The translations under genes were made by a program, and so were the position numbers. Below the pieces are notes generated by a model that did no database searches, was not told where the DNA came from, and was given only the letters and a program-made list of their open reading frames with translations. This document shows, piece by piece, positions 21,801 through 29,322 of a DNA stretch of 64,000 bases; position 1 is the first letter of the stretch; every line of letters begins with the position of its first letter. This stretch comes from Chloropicon primus (taxonomy: Eukaryota; Chlorophyta; Chloropicophyceae; Chloropicales; Chloropicaceae), in the NCBI GenBank assembly GCA_023205875.1, contig CP060764.1, forward strand, positions 248,001 to 312,000, written 5' to 3'.

Positions 21801-22302
21801 GGGCCTCTACAGGGCACCCCTCGCGAGCAGCAACATCACTTCTTACGTGTACACCAACCCAACCGCAGACTCTGAGATCGGGCCGGGAGACCGGGCCTTT
21901 GTCATCTGCAGCAGGGAGCCCGACGAGACCCTCAGGGGGTCGAACACTATGAACCACTCCGTCACCAAGAAGAGGACGAACGTCACGACCTACGCCCCTA
22001 ACGAGGGACCTCCCGGGGCGAGGAGCTCCATTTTTGGCAGCCTGAAGAACGAGTTGAACACGGTGACGGAGGAGGAAGAGGAGTTGGCGGCGGACCTTGA
22101 CGCACCAGGCTTCTCGGCGGGCAAGAAGCGAGGCTCCGTGGCGCAGCTGAGGGACGAGTTCAACTCCCTCAAGGAGGACATCGCCCTCCTGAGGAGCGAG
22201 ATTAAGAACATTGTAAAGCCGCCCGCGGCCTCGGCCGCCCCGCCTCCCCGAGCGCCAGAGAAGAAGCCTGCAGAGGCAGGCGAGGAGGAAGACCAGGAGT
22301 AA
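18886..22302 (+). CDS. Slo/BK-like potassium channel with two RCK domains
   Basis: Single exon, 1138 aa, close to animal Slo1 length. Six membrane segments lie at about 79-290, including an S4-like helix with spaced Arg/Lys (FFRLARILKSLRIMRLYK). The pore has the K+ selectivity filter TIGYGD at about residue 256. RCK1 begins near 312 (HVVVCGSVTYRGIVDF) and RCK2 near 739 (HIVVCGPRN). A long charged tail with a probable coiled coil closes the protein. This layout is that of calcium- or ligand-gated BK-family channels. Gating ligand and membrane are unknown; plasma membrane is likely by homology. The Slo1 S0 helix is not obvious and no clear Asp-rich calcium bowl is seen, so Slo2/3-like gating is equally possible. 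Confidence 0.9.
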   Translation: MTNWRVHPSDHEMEDFQQEAAQPRDRIGSISAPFTMAQALRQRTEGFENKWSMMLSREELVFWEGVFRRKLAKALEQSKFGQALDLISVSVSLYSVVIYVMQTYENGRRPYWYRVSELSYSFFFVLEFFVRWYAANLSVRFFLDWSSIIDLLTAIPFLLEGATKYYLNLSFFRLARILKSLRIMRLYKVVQHTDSEVQRQLFTIIFMVVSSVFTISGLLHLVESEWRMDIDETYDENATPKQFHDALYLTVVTMSTIGYGDFHPTTLWGKVVVMFGIFFTIVMIPQQMNRLVGLLSLKSIYARSSYSSSDAHPHVVVCGSVTYRGIVDFLKEFLHEDHGNADMKVVILSPEHPSDEMLGILRSTKYKANLIYIEGSCLQNKDLKRCDLSKSKACFVLSNQYCADPDEEDSSNIIRALAVKRFARATQGDMQVILQIIRPENKLHFIASMQQSEIDQIVCINEIKMSMLGQNCLCPGFSTLIGNLIQSSDSVPPEDASSEPWQFEYCHGCGYEFYRTPLSTSFEGRTFTEIVDIIYTKFECVTFAVEVLDREGKRKIAVAPLDLIVGSKAKAYVIAPDSEVAAMISTYYDKDAHSRKKEKEPTGDHADDYAKHMEKMRKLRRASVMSGASMHQMITKKDGDKRRGSNLWRKVQVFLKANTADEAGLAEVGQGAHDDESAEGEGRDSAAVRMKQFRLKSNLKKGNVKNKLFEALKVTKSYHMQASRTVKEATIKDASSLVNHIVVCGPRNSTPSGLFHLLAPLRRIHLSKIKPIVLMMPVPPEKKAWEKVSHLKEVYYLEGSPHQYSDLMKANVGSAAVTVILTATYNLSKNEGDLVSLIDADSIFSYQHIKRISDDNVLAVELVSAPNMAFLEPKLEWTSSEFYMSPCFASGTAYTASLLDTLVCQTYYNRDLLTIIRVLVCGGGALDEITTSDNKKRKQGFISQIRAPEETWGFRYIDFFKFLLYNHQMICLGLYRAPLASSNITSYVYTNPTADSEIGPGDRAFVICSREPDETLRGSNTMNHSVTKKRTNVTTYAPNEGPPGARSSIFGSLKNELNTVTEEEEELAADLDAPGFSAGKKRGSVAQLRDEFNSLKEDIALLRSEIKNIVKPPAASAAPPPRAPEKKPAEAGEEEDQE

Positions 22303-22529
22303 AGTAACCCAACCCCGTTTTATAATCCACCTCAACAAAAGCAAAAAACAAACACAAACACACACCTCGCGAGTCTGTAATCTATAAAGAATCCACCTTT
22401 GCATTGCTCCTTGGAAGCGTTCCTCCTCCTCCTTGGACCCAATCCAAAGGCAAAAGCTTGCAGGTTTTTTGCAATCCAAAAAAACTCCTTTTCCCGCCAT
22501 TAAAAAAATTCTCAAACCGACGGACGAGG

Positions 22530-22865
22530 ATGGAGACGACGACGACGACGACGACGATGGAGTCGAAGAGGGTCGTGGGAGGGCAGGACAAGGAGAACGC
22601 CAACCCACAGCCTTCGTGCCTCGACCCGCGGATCGTGGGACCCTCGCGACGGCCGGTGCTTCGCCAGAGGACGCCTCCTCCACAAGCGAAGCAGCATCAG
22701 CGTGGTGGAGAGGGTGAGCAAGAACGCTCGCCGTTGACTGACATAACGCCTCCGAGGGAGAAAGAGAGCAAGGGGCAGGACGCAGAGTCCTTCTCGTTTC
22801 CGAAGCTCACGGGGAGCTCGTTCTCGACTTCCAGGGGGATAGTGAAGGCGAGCCAGCTGAGGTGA
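22530..22865 (+). CDS. Small KEN-box protein, candidate APC/C substrate
   Basis: 111 aa, no recognisable fold. It opens with a Thr run and then has GGQDKENANPQ, a canonical KEN degron (residues 21-23), followed by RPVL (41-44), an RxxL D-box-like motif. Two proline-directed phosphosites are present, RQRTPPP and RSPLTDITPP, plus a Ser-rich C-terminal segment ending KASQLR. This combination in a small disordered protein is typical of mitotic APC/C targets such as securin-like, patronus-like or sororin-like factors. The SPLTDITP phrase resembles motifs in such proteins, but similarity is too short for assignment. It starts 228 bp after the channel stop, on the same strand. It could be spurious, but the composition differs from the flanking low-complexity DNA. 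Confidence 0.5.
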   Translation: METTTTTTTMESKRVVGGQDKENANPQPSCLDPRIVGPSRRPVLRQRTPPPQAKQHQRGGEGEQERSPLTDITPPREKESKGQDAESFSFPKLTGSSFSTSRGIVKASQLR

Positions 22866-22957
22866 TGAGGATGGTGAGGAGGAGGAGGAGGATTGATCAA
22901 GAAGGACGAGGGGTCCCTCTGAGGTCGTAAAGTAGACGGATTCTAATAAATTCAATA

Positions 22958-24702
22958 TTACAACTTGTTGGTGACGGACATCTCCGTCAGGCTCTCGTAG
23001 TCACGCTTGGCAGCGGCGTTCCTCTTCTTGTACAACACAGTGATGGCGATGCTGTAGCACAACAGGGCCACGAGAATGAAGAAGGGAATGAAACTAATTT
23101 GGACGTCGAAGAAGTTGTTGACAAAGGTGGTGGATTCCTTGACGGTCTCCTTGTCATCCCTCTTCGCCTCCCAGGCAACCTCGTTGACAATGTAGGTGGT
23201 GTCCCTGGTCACCTTGTCGCCGTCGTTGTTTCTGTGCCACTTCCAGAAGGCGTGGGTCGAGTTCATGATGTGCAGCACGCCGTGGCCGTAGGACCCCTCC
23301 CTGAAGGCGCTCCAGATCGGTCCAGCCCTGCCATTCTCGCCGGGGAGCCAGTTGTTGTAAAGGCCCTCCCTGTTCCCTCCGTCTCCGATGTTGACGTAAG
23401 TGATTCCACGGTGGTAGTCCACCGTGGAGTTGTCGCACGTCGGGAAAACCCTCTCGTAACTGTGGACGTGCCCGGCGAACATCATGTTCACCCTGTGCTG
23501 GCAAAGCAGGGGCTGCCACTCCCTCCTGATGGCGTAGCTTTGGAACTCCCCCTGGTGAGCAACGTTCGAGTTGTACCAAGGAGCGTGCAAGTTCACGATC
23601 ACCCACGGAGTCTTCGTCCTGTCCAGGGACGACAAGTCCCTGTCCAGCCACATGTACTGGGGCGACCCAGCCTCGTACTTGTGGTAGCTGCTGACGTGTA
23701 TGATGTGGGCGCTTCCGATGTTGTACGAGTACCACATGTTGGCCTTCCAGCCCTTGTTGTCAAAGCCCCCGCAGCCGTTATCGCAAGTGGGCATGTTCTG
23801 GAACCTGTGGGCGTAAGGTCTGAACGACACCCCGTCCTCCTGGTCCGTCTCAATCTCGTGGTTTCCCGGAAGGCCAAACAAAGGAATCTTGTCGAGGACG
23901 GGCTCGAAAAGCCTGCCCCAGTTGTCCCACCTCGCGTCGATGTTGTCGGCGTAACTCAGGTCGCCCATAACGACCATGGCGGCCACGTCGCCCAACTCCT
24001 GCGTGATGTGGTCCATCGTCTGCACCGAGTTCGACGTCTGCCCGATGTCACCGACCATCGCAAGCTTCATCTCCTGCTCCGGGTCTCCGCCAAACGCAGA
24101 GGCCAGCGGAGGGACCCTCAAGGACCTCGACAAGGTCACCCCTTGCTCCTGTGTCAGCACAGGCTCGTAGAACACCGTGATGTTCGTCGAGACCTCCTCG
24201 ATGAGTGCGTGGTAGAGGTAAGGAGACGTGTACGTTCCATCGTTCTGAAAAGTCGTGTGGTTGTACTGAGTCATCCTTGCCTGAGCAAACGACGCCTGGC
24301 CGACGCCTTCCTCCCTGTAATACACTCCAGCCTCCTCCGCCTTGGTGGAGGAGGCAAAGGACACTACTACCGCTCCAGGCGCAGAGGTGTGAGGTGCAAG
24401 GGTGATGTGAACCTGCTGCACTCCGCCATCGTCCTCGAACGGAAGCTCTACCACCTCAACCTCCGCGGGATCTAAAACAGAAACAAAAACATCTTGGAGT
24501 CAGAGAACCTCAAGGACGAGCCAGACTGTCGTAGGAGAGTTGACGGAGGAAAGAGAGAGAGAGAGAGAGAGAGAGGAGAGGAAGGGGGAGAGAGGTGCTC
24601 ACCTTGACCACCGGATTGCCAGTTGTTCGGCACGTACTGGCCGCAGGACGCGAGGCCCACGAGCGCAAGGCTGAACACGAACACCACAGCAGCCGACTTC
24701 AT
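22958..24702 (-). CDS. Purple acid phosphatase, type I membrane-anchored, two exons
   Basis: Exons are 24702-24603 and 24471-22958 (GTGAGC..TAG, phase 1), 537 aa. Exon 1 encodes the signal peptide (MKSAAVVFVFSLALVGLASC). A fibronectin-like N domain is followed by the metallophosphatase core with the dimetal ligands in GDIGQ, GDLSYADN, GNHEIE, VNLHAPWYNS and AGHVHSYERV. Many NxS/T sequons fit a lumenal or cell-surface enzyme. Near the C-terminus a membrane segment (ISFIPFFILVALLCYSIAI) and a short cytosolic basic tail indicate type I anchoring, which most plant purple acid phosphatases lack. The enzyme would release phosphate from esters outside the cell or in vacuoles. The intron contains a long CT repeat on the sense strand. 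Confidence 0.95.
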
Positions 24703-24839
24703 GACGCCGCTTTTTGGTTCTTTTTCTTTCTCTTCTCTCCTTCATGGGCCAATGGCTGGAGGGAGGAGGGGGTGGTGATGGATGGTGATGGATGGGGAGG
24801 AGGAGGGGGAGGAGGGGGTGGTGATGGTATCCCCAAGGG

Positions 24840-24900
24840 CCTCTTCCCCTTGCTCTTGTTCTTTCCGAAGAGTCCTCACTTGAGAAGATTGAGATGGAGG
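24840..24900 (-). repeat. Dispersed element A, copy 2
   Basis: The plus strand reads CTTGCTCTTG, TTTCCGAAGAGTCCTCAC, TTGAGAAGATTGAGATGG; a GGTGATGGATGG purine tract precedes it. It lies about 140 bp upstream of the purple acid phosphatase start, in the same relative orientation as the other three copies. Confidence 0.45.
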
Positions 24901-24993
24901 GTGGGGAAGAAGGGAAAGGGGGCTTCATTATCCTGATGAAGGACAAGACGCTCTTCGCGCGTCCCCAATCTGCCAGGAGTTGTTTGATGTACA

Positions 24994-25858
24994 TTACTTT
25001 GTTACACTTTGCTGAGGAGACTTTGACAGGAACTTGACGGACGATTTGCAGTCCCACTCCTTTATGTAGACGGTGTCTTCCGAGGTGGTTGCCAAGGGCG
25101 ACAAGAAGCGCGTGTCACCCTTGACACTGCCTTTGCCTCCAGCGGACTTGCCCGTGAGGCCCATCCACGACAGGGGAGCCAGAATCACCTTCTTCGCAAC
25201 TCCCACCCCCCTGATACACCACCCGGCGACGCACGCAAGACAGCGAGAGGCAGATATGATATTGGTCAGGAATCAAGACGGTGAACGGGCCACTTGGGGG
25301 CGGGCAGACTCACTTGAAGACCAGGTGCGAGATCACCAGTTGCGAAAACAGCCCTATGAGCTCCTCGAACAGGACGTCTCCCGCGTCGCCGTTTTTCGCC
25401 TGGAGCGCACAAAGCGAGTGAGGGACAGACAGAGAGACAGAGGCCCGCAAGTCAGACAAAGAGAGGGAGGGAGAGGGAAACGGTGTCCCGGAAGGGTTCT
25501 CAGATCCTACCTGCTGGAAGATCACCGCCAGCTTTTGCTTTTCCTTTCGCTTCCACCGGTCCAACGCGGCTCGTACCCTGGCCAGGTCCCACCCCTTGTC
25601 AGGTGGCTGCTCCTAAAAGTGGAATCGAATCGAAACGAAACGAAGGAAGAAGACGAGCAATAATCCGATCGTCAGCTCTGCTTCGAAGAAAGACCAGTCC
25701 AGTCCTTGGACGGCAGCTTGCTTACCTCCAGATGCGGAAGCTTGTGAGGAGGACTCTTCTCCTCCACAGCAACGAGGGCATCCACCAAGGAGCTACACCA
25801 ATGTTGGAAAAGCAACACGAAGAAGAAGACGCTAACAGTCAGTCGATCAGAGACAGAC

Positions 25859-25907
<49 letters not shown>

Positions 25908-26095
25908 GGACTGGACAGGAAGAGCGCAACCCACCTGTTCGTCGTCGTCGTCGTTGTTGGTGGTGTTGGTGGTGTTACGACGACGCCGTGGTTTTGTTCC
26001 ACTCCATCCGGCGCGTGGCTTCCCGTGAGAAGCACGGTGACGAAGATCACGAGCGCTCGACGCGACACGCTCGACGACACGTCGGTCAACACCAT
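24994..26095 (-). CDS. Unknown protein with signal/anchor segment, five exons
   Basis: Exons are 26095-25935, 25792-25726, 25612-25511, 25399-25314 and 25210-24994; all have GT..AG ends and the phases add up to an uninterrupted 210-aa frame. The N-terminus has a hydrophobic stretch (ALVIFVTVLLTGSHA), either a signal peptide or anchor, followed by a Pro/Thr run. The middle is predicted helical, with charged KRKEKQKLAVIFQQ then FEELIGLFSQLVISHLVF. The last exon has GVGVAKKVILAPLSWMG and a polar tail. I do not recognise the family. Five short exons are unusual in this mostly one- or two-exon neighbourhood. Intron 1 holds a sense-strand CT tract. Function unknown; secreted or organelle/membrane location is an inference. 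Confidence 0.7.
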
Positions 26096-26629
26096 CGCTC
26101 CCTTCCTCCGTCGCTCTCCTCGTCACTCGGAGCGCCGTTGTCGAGTCGAGCGTCGCGATCGCAAGCTCCGCTGTAGCTGTTGCTCAATTTGAACCGATCG
26201 ATCGCGATCATTCGAAGCTGGGAGGGCGAGAGGAGGGAGGGCAGTGACGATCGATCGATCGATCGGTACTTGCGCAGGGAAGAGGCAAGGGGAAGGAGAG
26301 AGGGTGAGCCCACGGGAAGCGTCTTGTGAAGAGCTTTCGATCGACACCTCGGTCGAGGGAAACGGCGTTGGCGTTGGTTCGTTTCCCTTCAACGTGTGTA
26401 ACGGACGAGCGAGGCTGAGGCTGGTGAGGAGTGACGTGTCACGAGAAGCGCTAGTCTGGGGCTGTCGACGAAAACGCCAGAGACACTGAGAGAGAGGTGG
26501 TTGGCTCACCTCAACCCTTCGTTCGTGTGTTCTTGACGAACTAAACTTCTTGTGCACGAGGAGGGAGGAGGTCCTTGGTTTTGTTACACAACTTGTGTAG
26601 GCTACTTACAACTTGTAGCGTGCGGGAGG
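26096..26629. other. Divergent promoter with GATC-rich palindromes and motif B
   Basis: The region lies between the five-exon gene and the guanylate cyclase. CGATCGATCGATCGATCG at 26249-26264 is an alternating palindrome, and other CGATCG sites occur at 26195-26210. A diverged copy of motif B is at 26320-26350, 280 bp before the cyclase start. No gene is supported. Confidence 0.5.
26320..26350 (+). promoter_or_regulatory. Dispersed motif B, copy upstream of guanylate cyclase
   Basis: It reads CGTCTTGTGAAG, then AGCTTTCGATCGACACCTC. The block order and spacing match other copies; one base differs in the CGTCTC half. Sense orientation relative to the cyclase. Confidence 0.35.
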
Positions 26630-28650
26630 ATGGTGGTCCTGTTGTGCGGTAGCATAGCGTGCAGGAAGTGCTTGCACAAGGAGGGGTGCAACTTCGATGC
26701 GGAGGTGGAAGCGGCGATGCGAGAGTGTACACCTCCAAAGTACGTTCTGCTAGGCTACAAGGATCGCAAACTCGAGGACGAGTATATGGTGGACTGGGCG
26801 AACATCTCCAAGCCTCGCATCTTTTTGGGGTACGCCTTTGGGTTGGTATTCGTCCTGATTGCGTTGATGGCAGATATGGCTTCCATTCCCTTCATCGAGG
26901 TGGGATTTTGGGGGTTCGGTCCGATCGATGCGATCGTAATTGTTCGATGCTTGGTGTTCCCACTGGGTGCTCTTGGAACTCTGTGGGCGTACAGGTAGGT
27001 TTTTTTTTTCCTCTCTCTCCCTGCTCGTGGACTTGGCTCGCTTGCTAACTCTCTTTCCCTTTCTCCCTTTCTCCACCCCCTACATCTTCTTCTCCAGGCG
27101 GAAGAATCCGCACGCCGTGCTATTTATTGCTCAGGCCACGTTCCTCGCGTACCTGGTGATGGTCGGACTCGATCAAGTGTATCGCTACTTTCTCATTGAG
27201 AAGGACACTGCTTGGGTCTTTCGTTTGAATTCGTGGGGCATGATCACGACGTACTGGGACATGCCGCCCTTCTTGACTCTGTTCTTCTTCAACCTCCCGG
27301 TTGGACAGACTATCGAGATTGCGGTGACGTCGATGTTGACAGCGTACATCGTTATTCCACTCATCTACGACGGTTACGCGGAATTCAACCCATCGCGCGT
27401 TCTTGGGGAGGGTGTCCCCCCCGGAATGGTGGACACGTGCAATCAATCACAAGAGTACCTCGATGCGTGCGCCGCTTACTTCACTGGCGTGTATGCCCAT
27501 TCTATAGCACTGGCCTTTGGGTGCGCCACCGCGATCGTGGTCGTCTCATGGATCGTTGACTCTTCGAACCGACGCGCATTCGTGAACAGAAAGGTACTGT
27601 CGTCTCGATCCATCTCGCGGCCGCGTGCTGCATTGTCACTGACGTCCTTCTCTCTTTTGCATTTTCTCATTCTCCTCCCAGATCATCGCAGCGCTGACGA
27701 GACAGAGGGAGTGCGCGTTGCTGAAACAGAAGGAAGAACAGGAGACTCTCATCAACAGCATCTTTCCTCCAATGGTCGCGAAGGATCTCATCGCTGAACA
27801 TGCCGACCATGATGGAGACGGGTGTTGTGATTCCAATTCGGTCATGGAAAAGATCCGGAGCATGAAAAGCGAGAGCAACACCAGAAATAATCTTGGTCGC
27901 TCCGTCGCCCGGCTGCACATGGATGTCACGATCTTATTCACGGATATCGTGGGCTTCACTAGTATGGCCAATCAGTGCCAGCCCTACGAGGTGATGTATT
28001 TCCTCCACAACCTTTTCTCGGCGTTCGACGAGCTGATCGAGATGGATTTGCACTTGTGGAAGGTCGAGACCGTTGGCGACGCCTTTATGGTCGCGAGTGG
28101 TCTGGCCAATGTCTCAGCCACAGGGACGTCAAGGGACATCGAGACAGTGGTGGAGGTAGTCACCTCCCCAGGCCATTCGCGAACTTCTACAACGGAGGTG
28201 GAGAATCCCAGTGGCTTCTCGGACAGCTCAGAGAAGCAGGTGTACCGCATCAAGACGCTTGGGGCGTCGCACTTCGAGAGCAAGAGGTGCACGGCCGCAC
28301 AAGCAAAAGAGGCGGCCGCGCGCGCTGCTGTTGTGTTTGGCAGGAATGTCATAAAGGAGGCAAAGCTTCACAGCATGCCCAACGGGAAGCCTTGTGCGAT
28401 CCGAGTCGGCGCTCACACGGGGGACGTCTGCTCCGGAGTGGTTGGCAATAGGATGCCACGCTACTGCTTGTTCGGCGACACCGTTAACACCGCCAATAGG
28501 ATGGAGAGCACGGGGCAAGCGGGGCGCATGCAGATCTCCGAGGAGACCCATGCTGTGGTTTGCAACGACCCCGACTTTGAGTGGGAATGCCGGGGTGAGA
28601 TGCAGGTCAAGGGGAAAGGGAAGATGCTGACTTACATGCTGGTGGATTGA
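26630..28650 (+). CDS. Membrane guanylate cyclase (class III), three exons
   Basis: Exons are 26630-26994, 27098-27593 and 27682-28650, giving 609 aa. The first two exons encode about six membrane segments with a Cys-rich cytosolic start. A helical linker (LLKQKEEQETLINSIFPP) then leads to a class III cyclase domain. Metal-binding Asp residues are in LFTDIVGFTS and VETVGDAFM. The purine-selecting positions carry Glu (KVETVGD) and Cys (RYCLFGDTVN), the guanylate-type pair; adenylate cyclases have Lys and Asp. The transition-state Asn/Arg pair is seen in NTANRMES. Between MVASG and IRVGAHTG the domain is about 55 residues longer than usual, with a Ser/Thr/Glu-rich insertion. The product cGMP and plasma membrane position are inferred from family. 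Both introns have T-rich 3' ends. The start at 26630 is the first ATG. Confidence 0.92.
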
Positions 28651-28814
28651 AACGTTTTGCCAAACCTTGTCGACGCACCTGAGGATGAGGGGGGTTCAAT
28701 CGATCCCAACTTCCAACATCCAACTTAAATTGGCAAATTTACGTCCATTCGTATAGCTGCTATACGGTGCCAGGTAGGGGTTATCGGTGTCAAGTTAATG
28801 GTTGGCCTTGGAAG

Positions 28815-29167
28815 TGAATAGGCTTTGAGGAGGGCCGCAACTTGGCCGCAACTGAACTGGCTTTGCCTTTCAGAGGAGAGCGTGTACTGTCAGCTCGTGA
28901 CGTACATACACAGGGCCAGGGACGGGACGAATTTTGTTGGGCTGATCATGTACGCCCACACCTCGATTGTGGCGGGGGGTTGAGATTTTTTGGGACTACG
29001 GGCCTACTTATGAACCTCTGCGGCGAGAGGCCGGATACACTTTGGACAAGTACAAGAAAGTCTTCCTGCCTCGCAATCGTCGCCAACGACCCCTCGAGGT
29101 GATGCCAATGATCCCAAGCAATTGCTTTGCGCCGACTGCTACTGCAGGGTTTTTGTCATTGGGGTAA
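28815..29167 (+). pseudogene. Probable SET-domain fragment, frame broken once
   Basis: Two overlapping plus-strand frames join at the run of six G near 28974-28979. The first reads QLVTYIHRARDGTNFVGLIM and continues through TSIVAG; the second continues VEIFWDYGPTYEPLRREAGY. The phrase I(x)AG-EIFWDYGPxY resembles the C-terminal end of SET methyltransferase domains, where the DYG/Tyr forms part of the active site. Only this end is present; no upstream SET core or start is seen. One G fewer in the run would make the frame continuous. It may be a gene relic, the last exon of an unrecognised gene, or chance. Host-type gene, not a viral element. Confidence 0.4.
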
Positions 29168-29220
29168 CAAAGACGGACGGCGTTCGTAGCGCCCGGTCCC
29201 GTCGTAAACACACATAAAGG

Positions 29221-29269
29221 CAGGGTTGGTAACCACGTGACTACTTGGTCCACGTGTCTACCAACCCTG
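29221..29269. mobile_element. 49-bp hAT-like miniature inverted-repeat element
   Basis: Perfect 11-bp terminal inverted repeats CAGGGTTGGTA and TACCAACCCTG bound 27 internal bases. The element is flanked by an exact 8-bp direct repeat CATAAAGG (29213-29220 and 29270-29277). The 8-bp target duplication and CAGGG termini are hallmarks of hAT transposons. The interior holds two CACGTG sites (29234-29239 and 29251-29256) in inverted symmetry, so nearly the whole element can fold. It has no coding capacity and would need a transposase in trans. Intact duplications suggest recent insertion. Confidence 0.75.
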
Positions 29270-29278
29270 CATAAAGGA

Positions 29279-29294
29279 GTATTAGTACTAATAC
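29279..29294. repeat. 16-bp perfect palindrome
   Basis: GTATTAGTACTAATAC is self-complementary and starts two bases after the target duplication of the hAT-like element. Role unknown; it may be a terminator-like or protein-binding site, or part of an older insertion. Confidence 0.5.
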
Positions 29295-29322
29295 ATGTAC
29301 ACACAATGATGGACACGACCCT

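Larger units (their letters stand above)
28651..29322. other. Repeat-rich island between cyclase and sialyltransferase-like genes
   Basis: The 3' flanks of two convergent genes. It holds a 17-bp inverted repeat CGTATAGCTGCTATACG (28750-28766), a SET-domain-like relic, a 49-bp hAT-like element and a 16-bp palindrome, described separately. Base composition is more balanced than the neighbouring exons. Confidence 0.6.

Noticed and set aside
20050-22683. A minus-strand open frame of 877 codons opposite the K+ channel gene
   Set aside because: It is the antisense shadow of a GC-rich coding exon; His/Arg/Val/Leu-rich composition with no domain, whereas the plus strand encodes a clear channel.
29218-29272. 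Reading the 29221-29269 hairpin as an RNA terminator
   Set aside because: Terminal repeats with an exact 8-bp flanking duplication fit a transposon insertion much better, and eukaryotic Pol II genes do not use such terminators.
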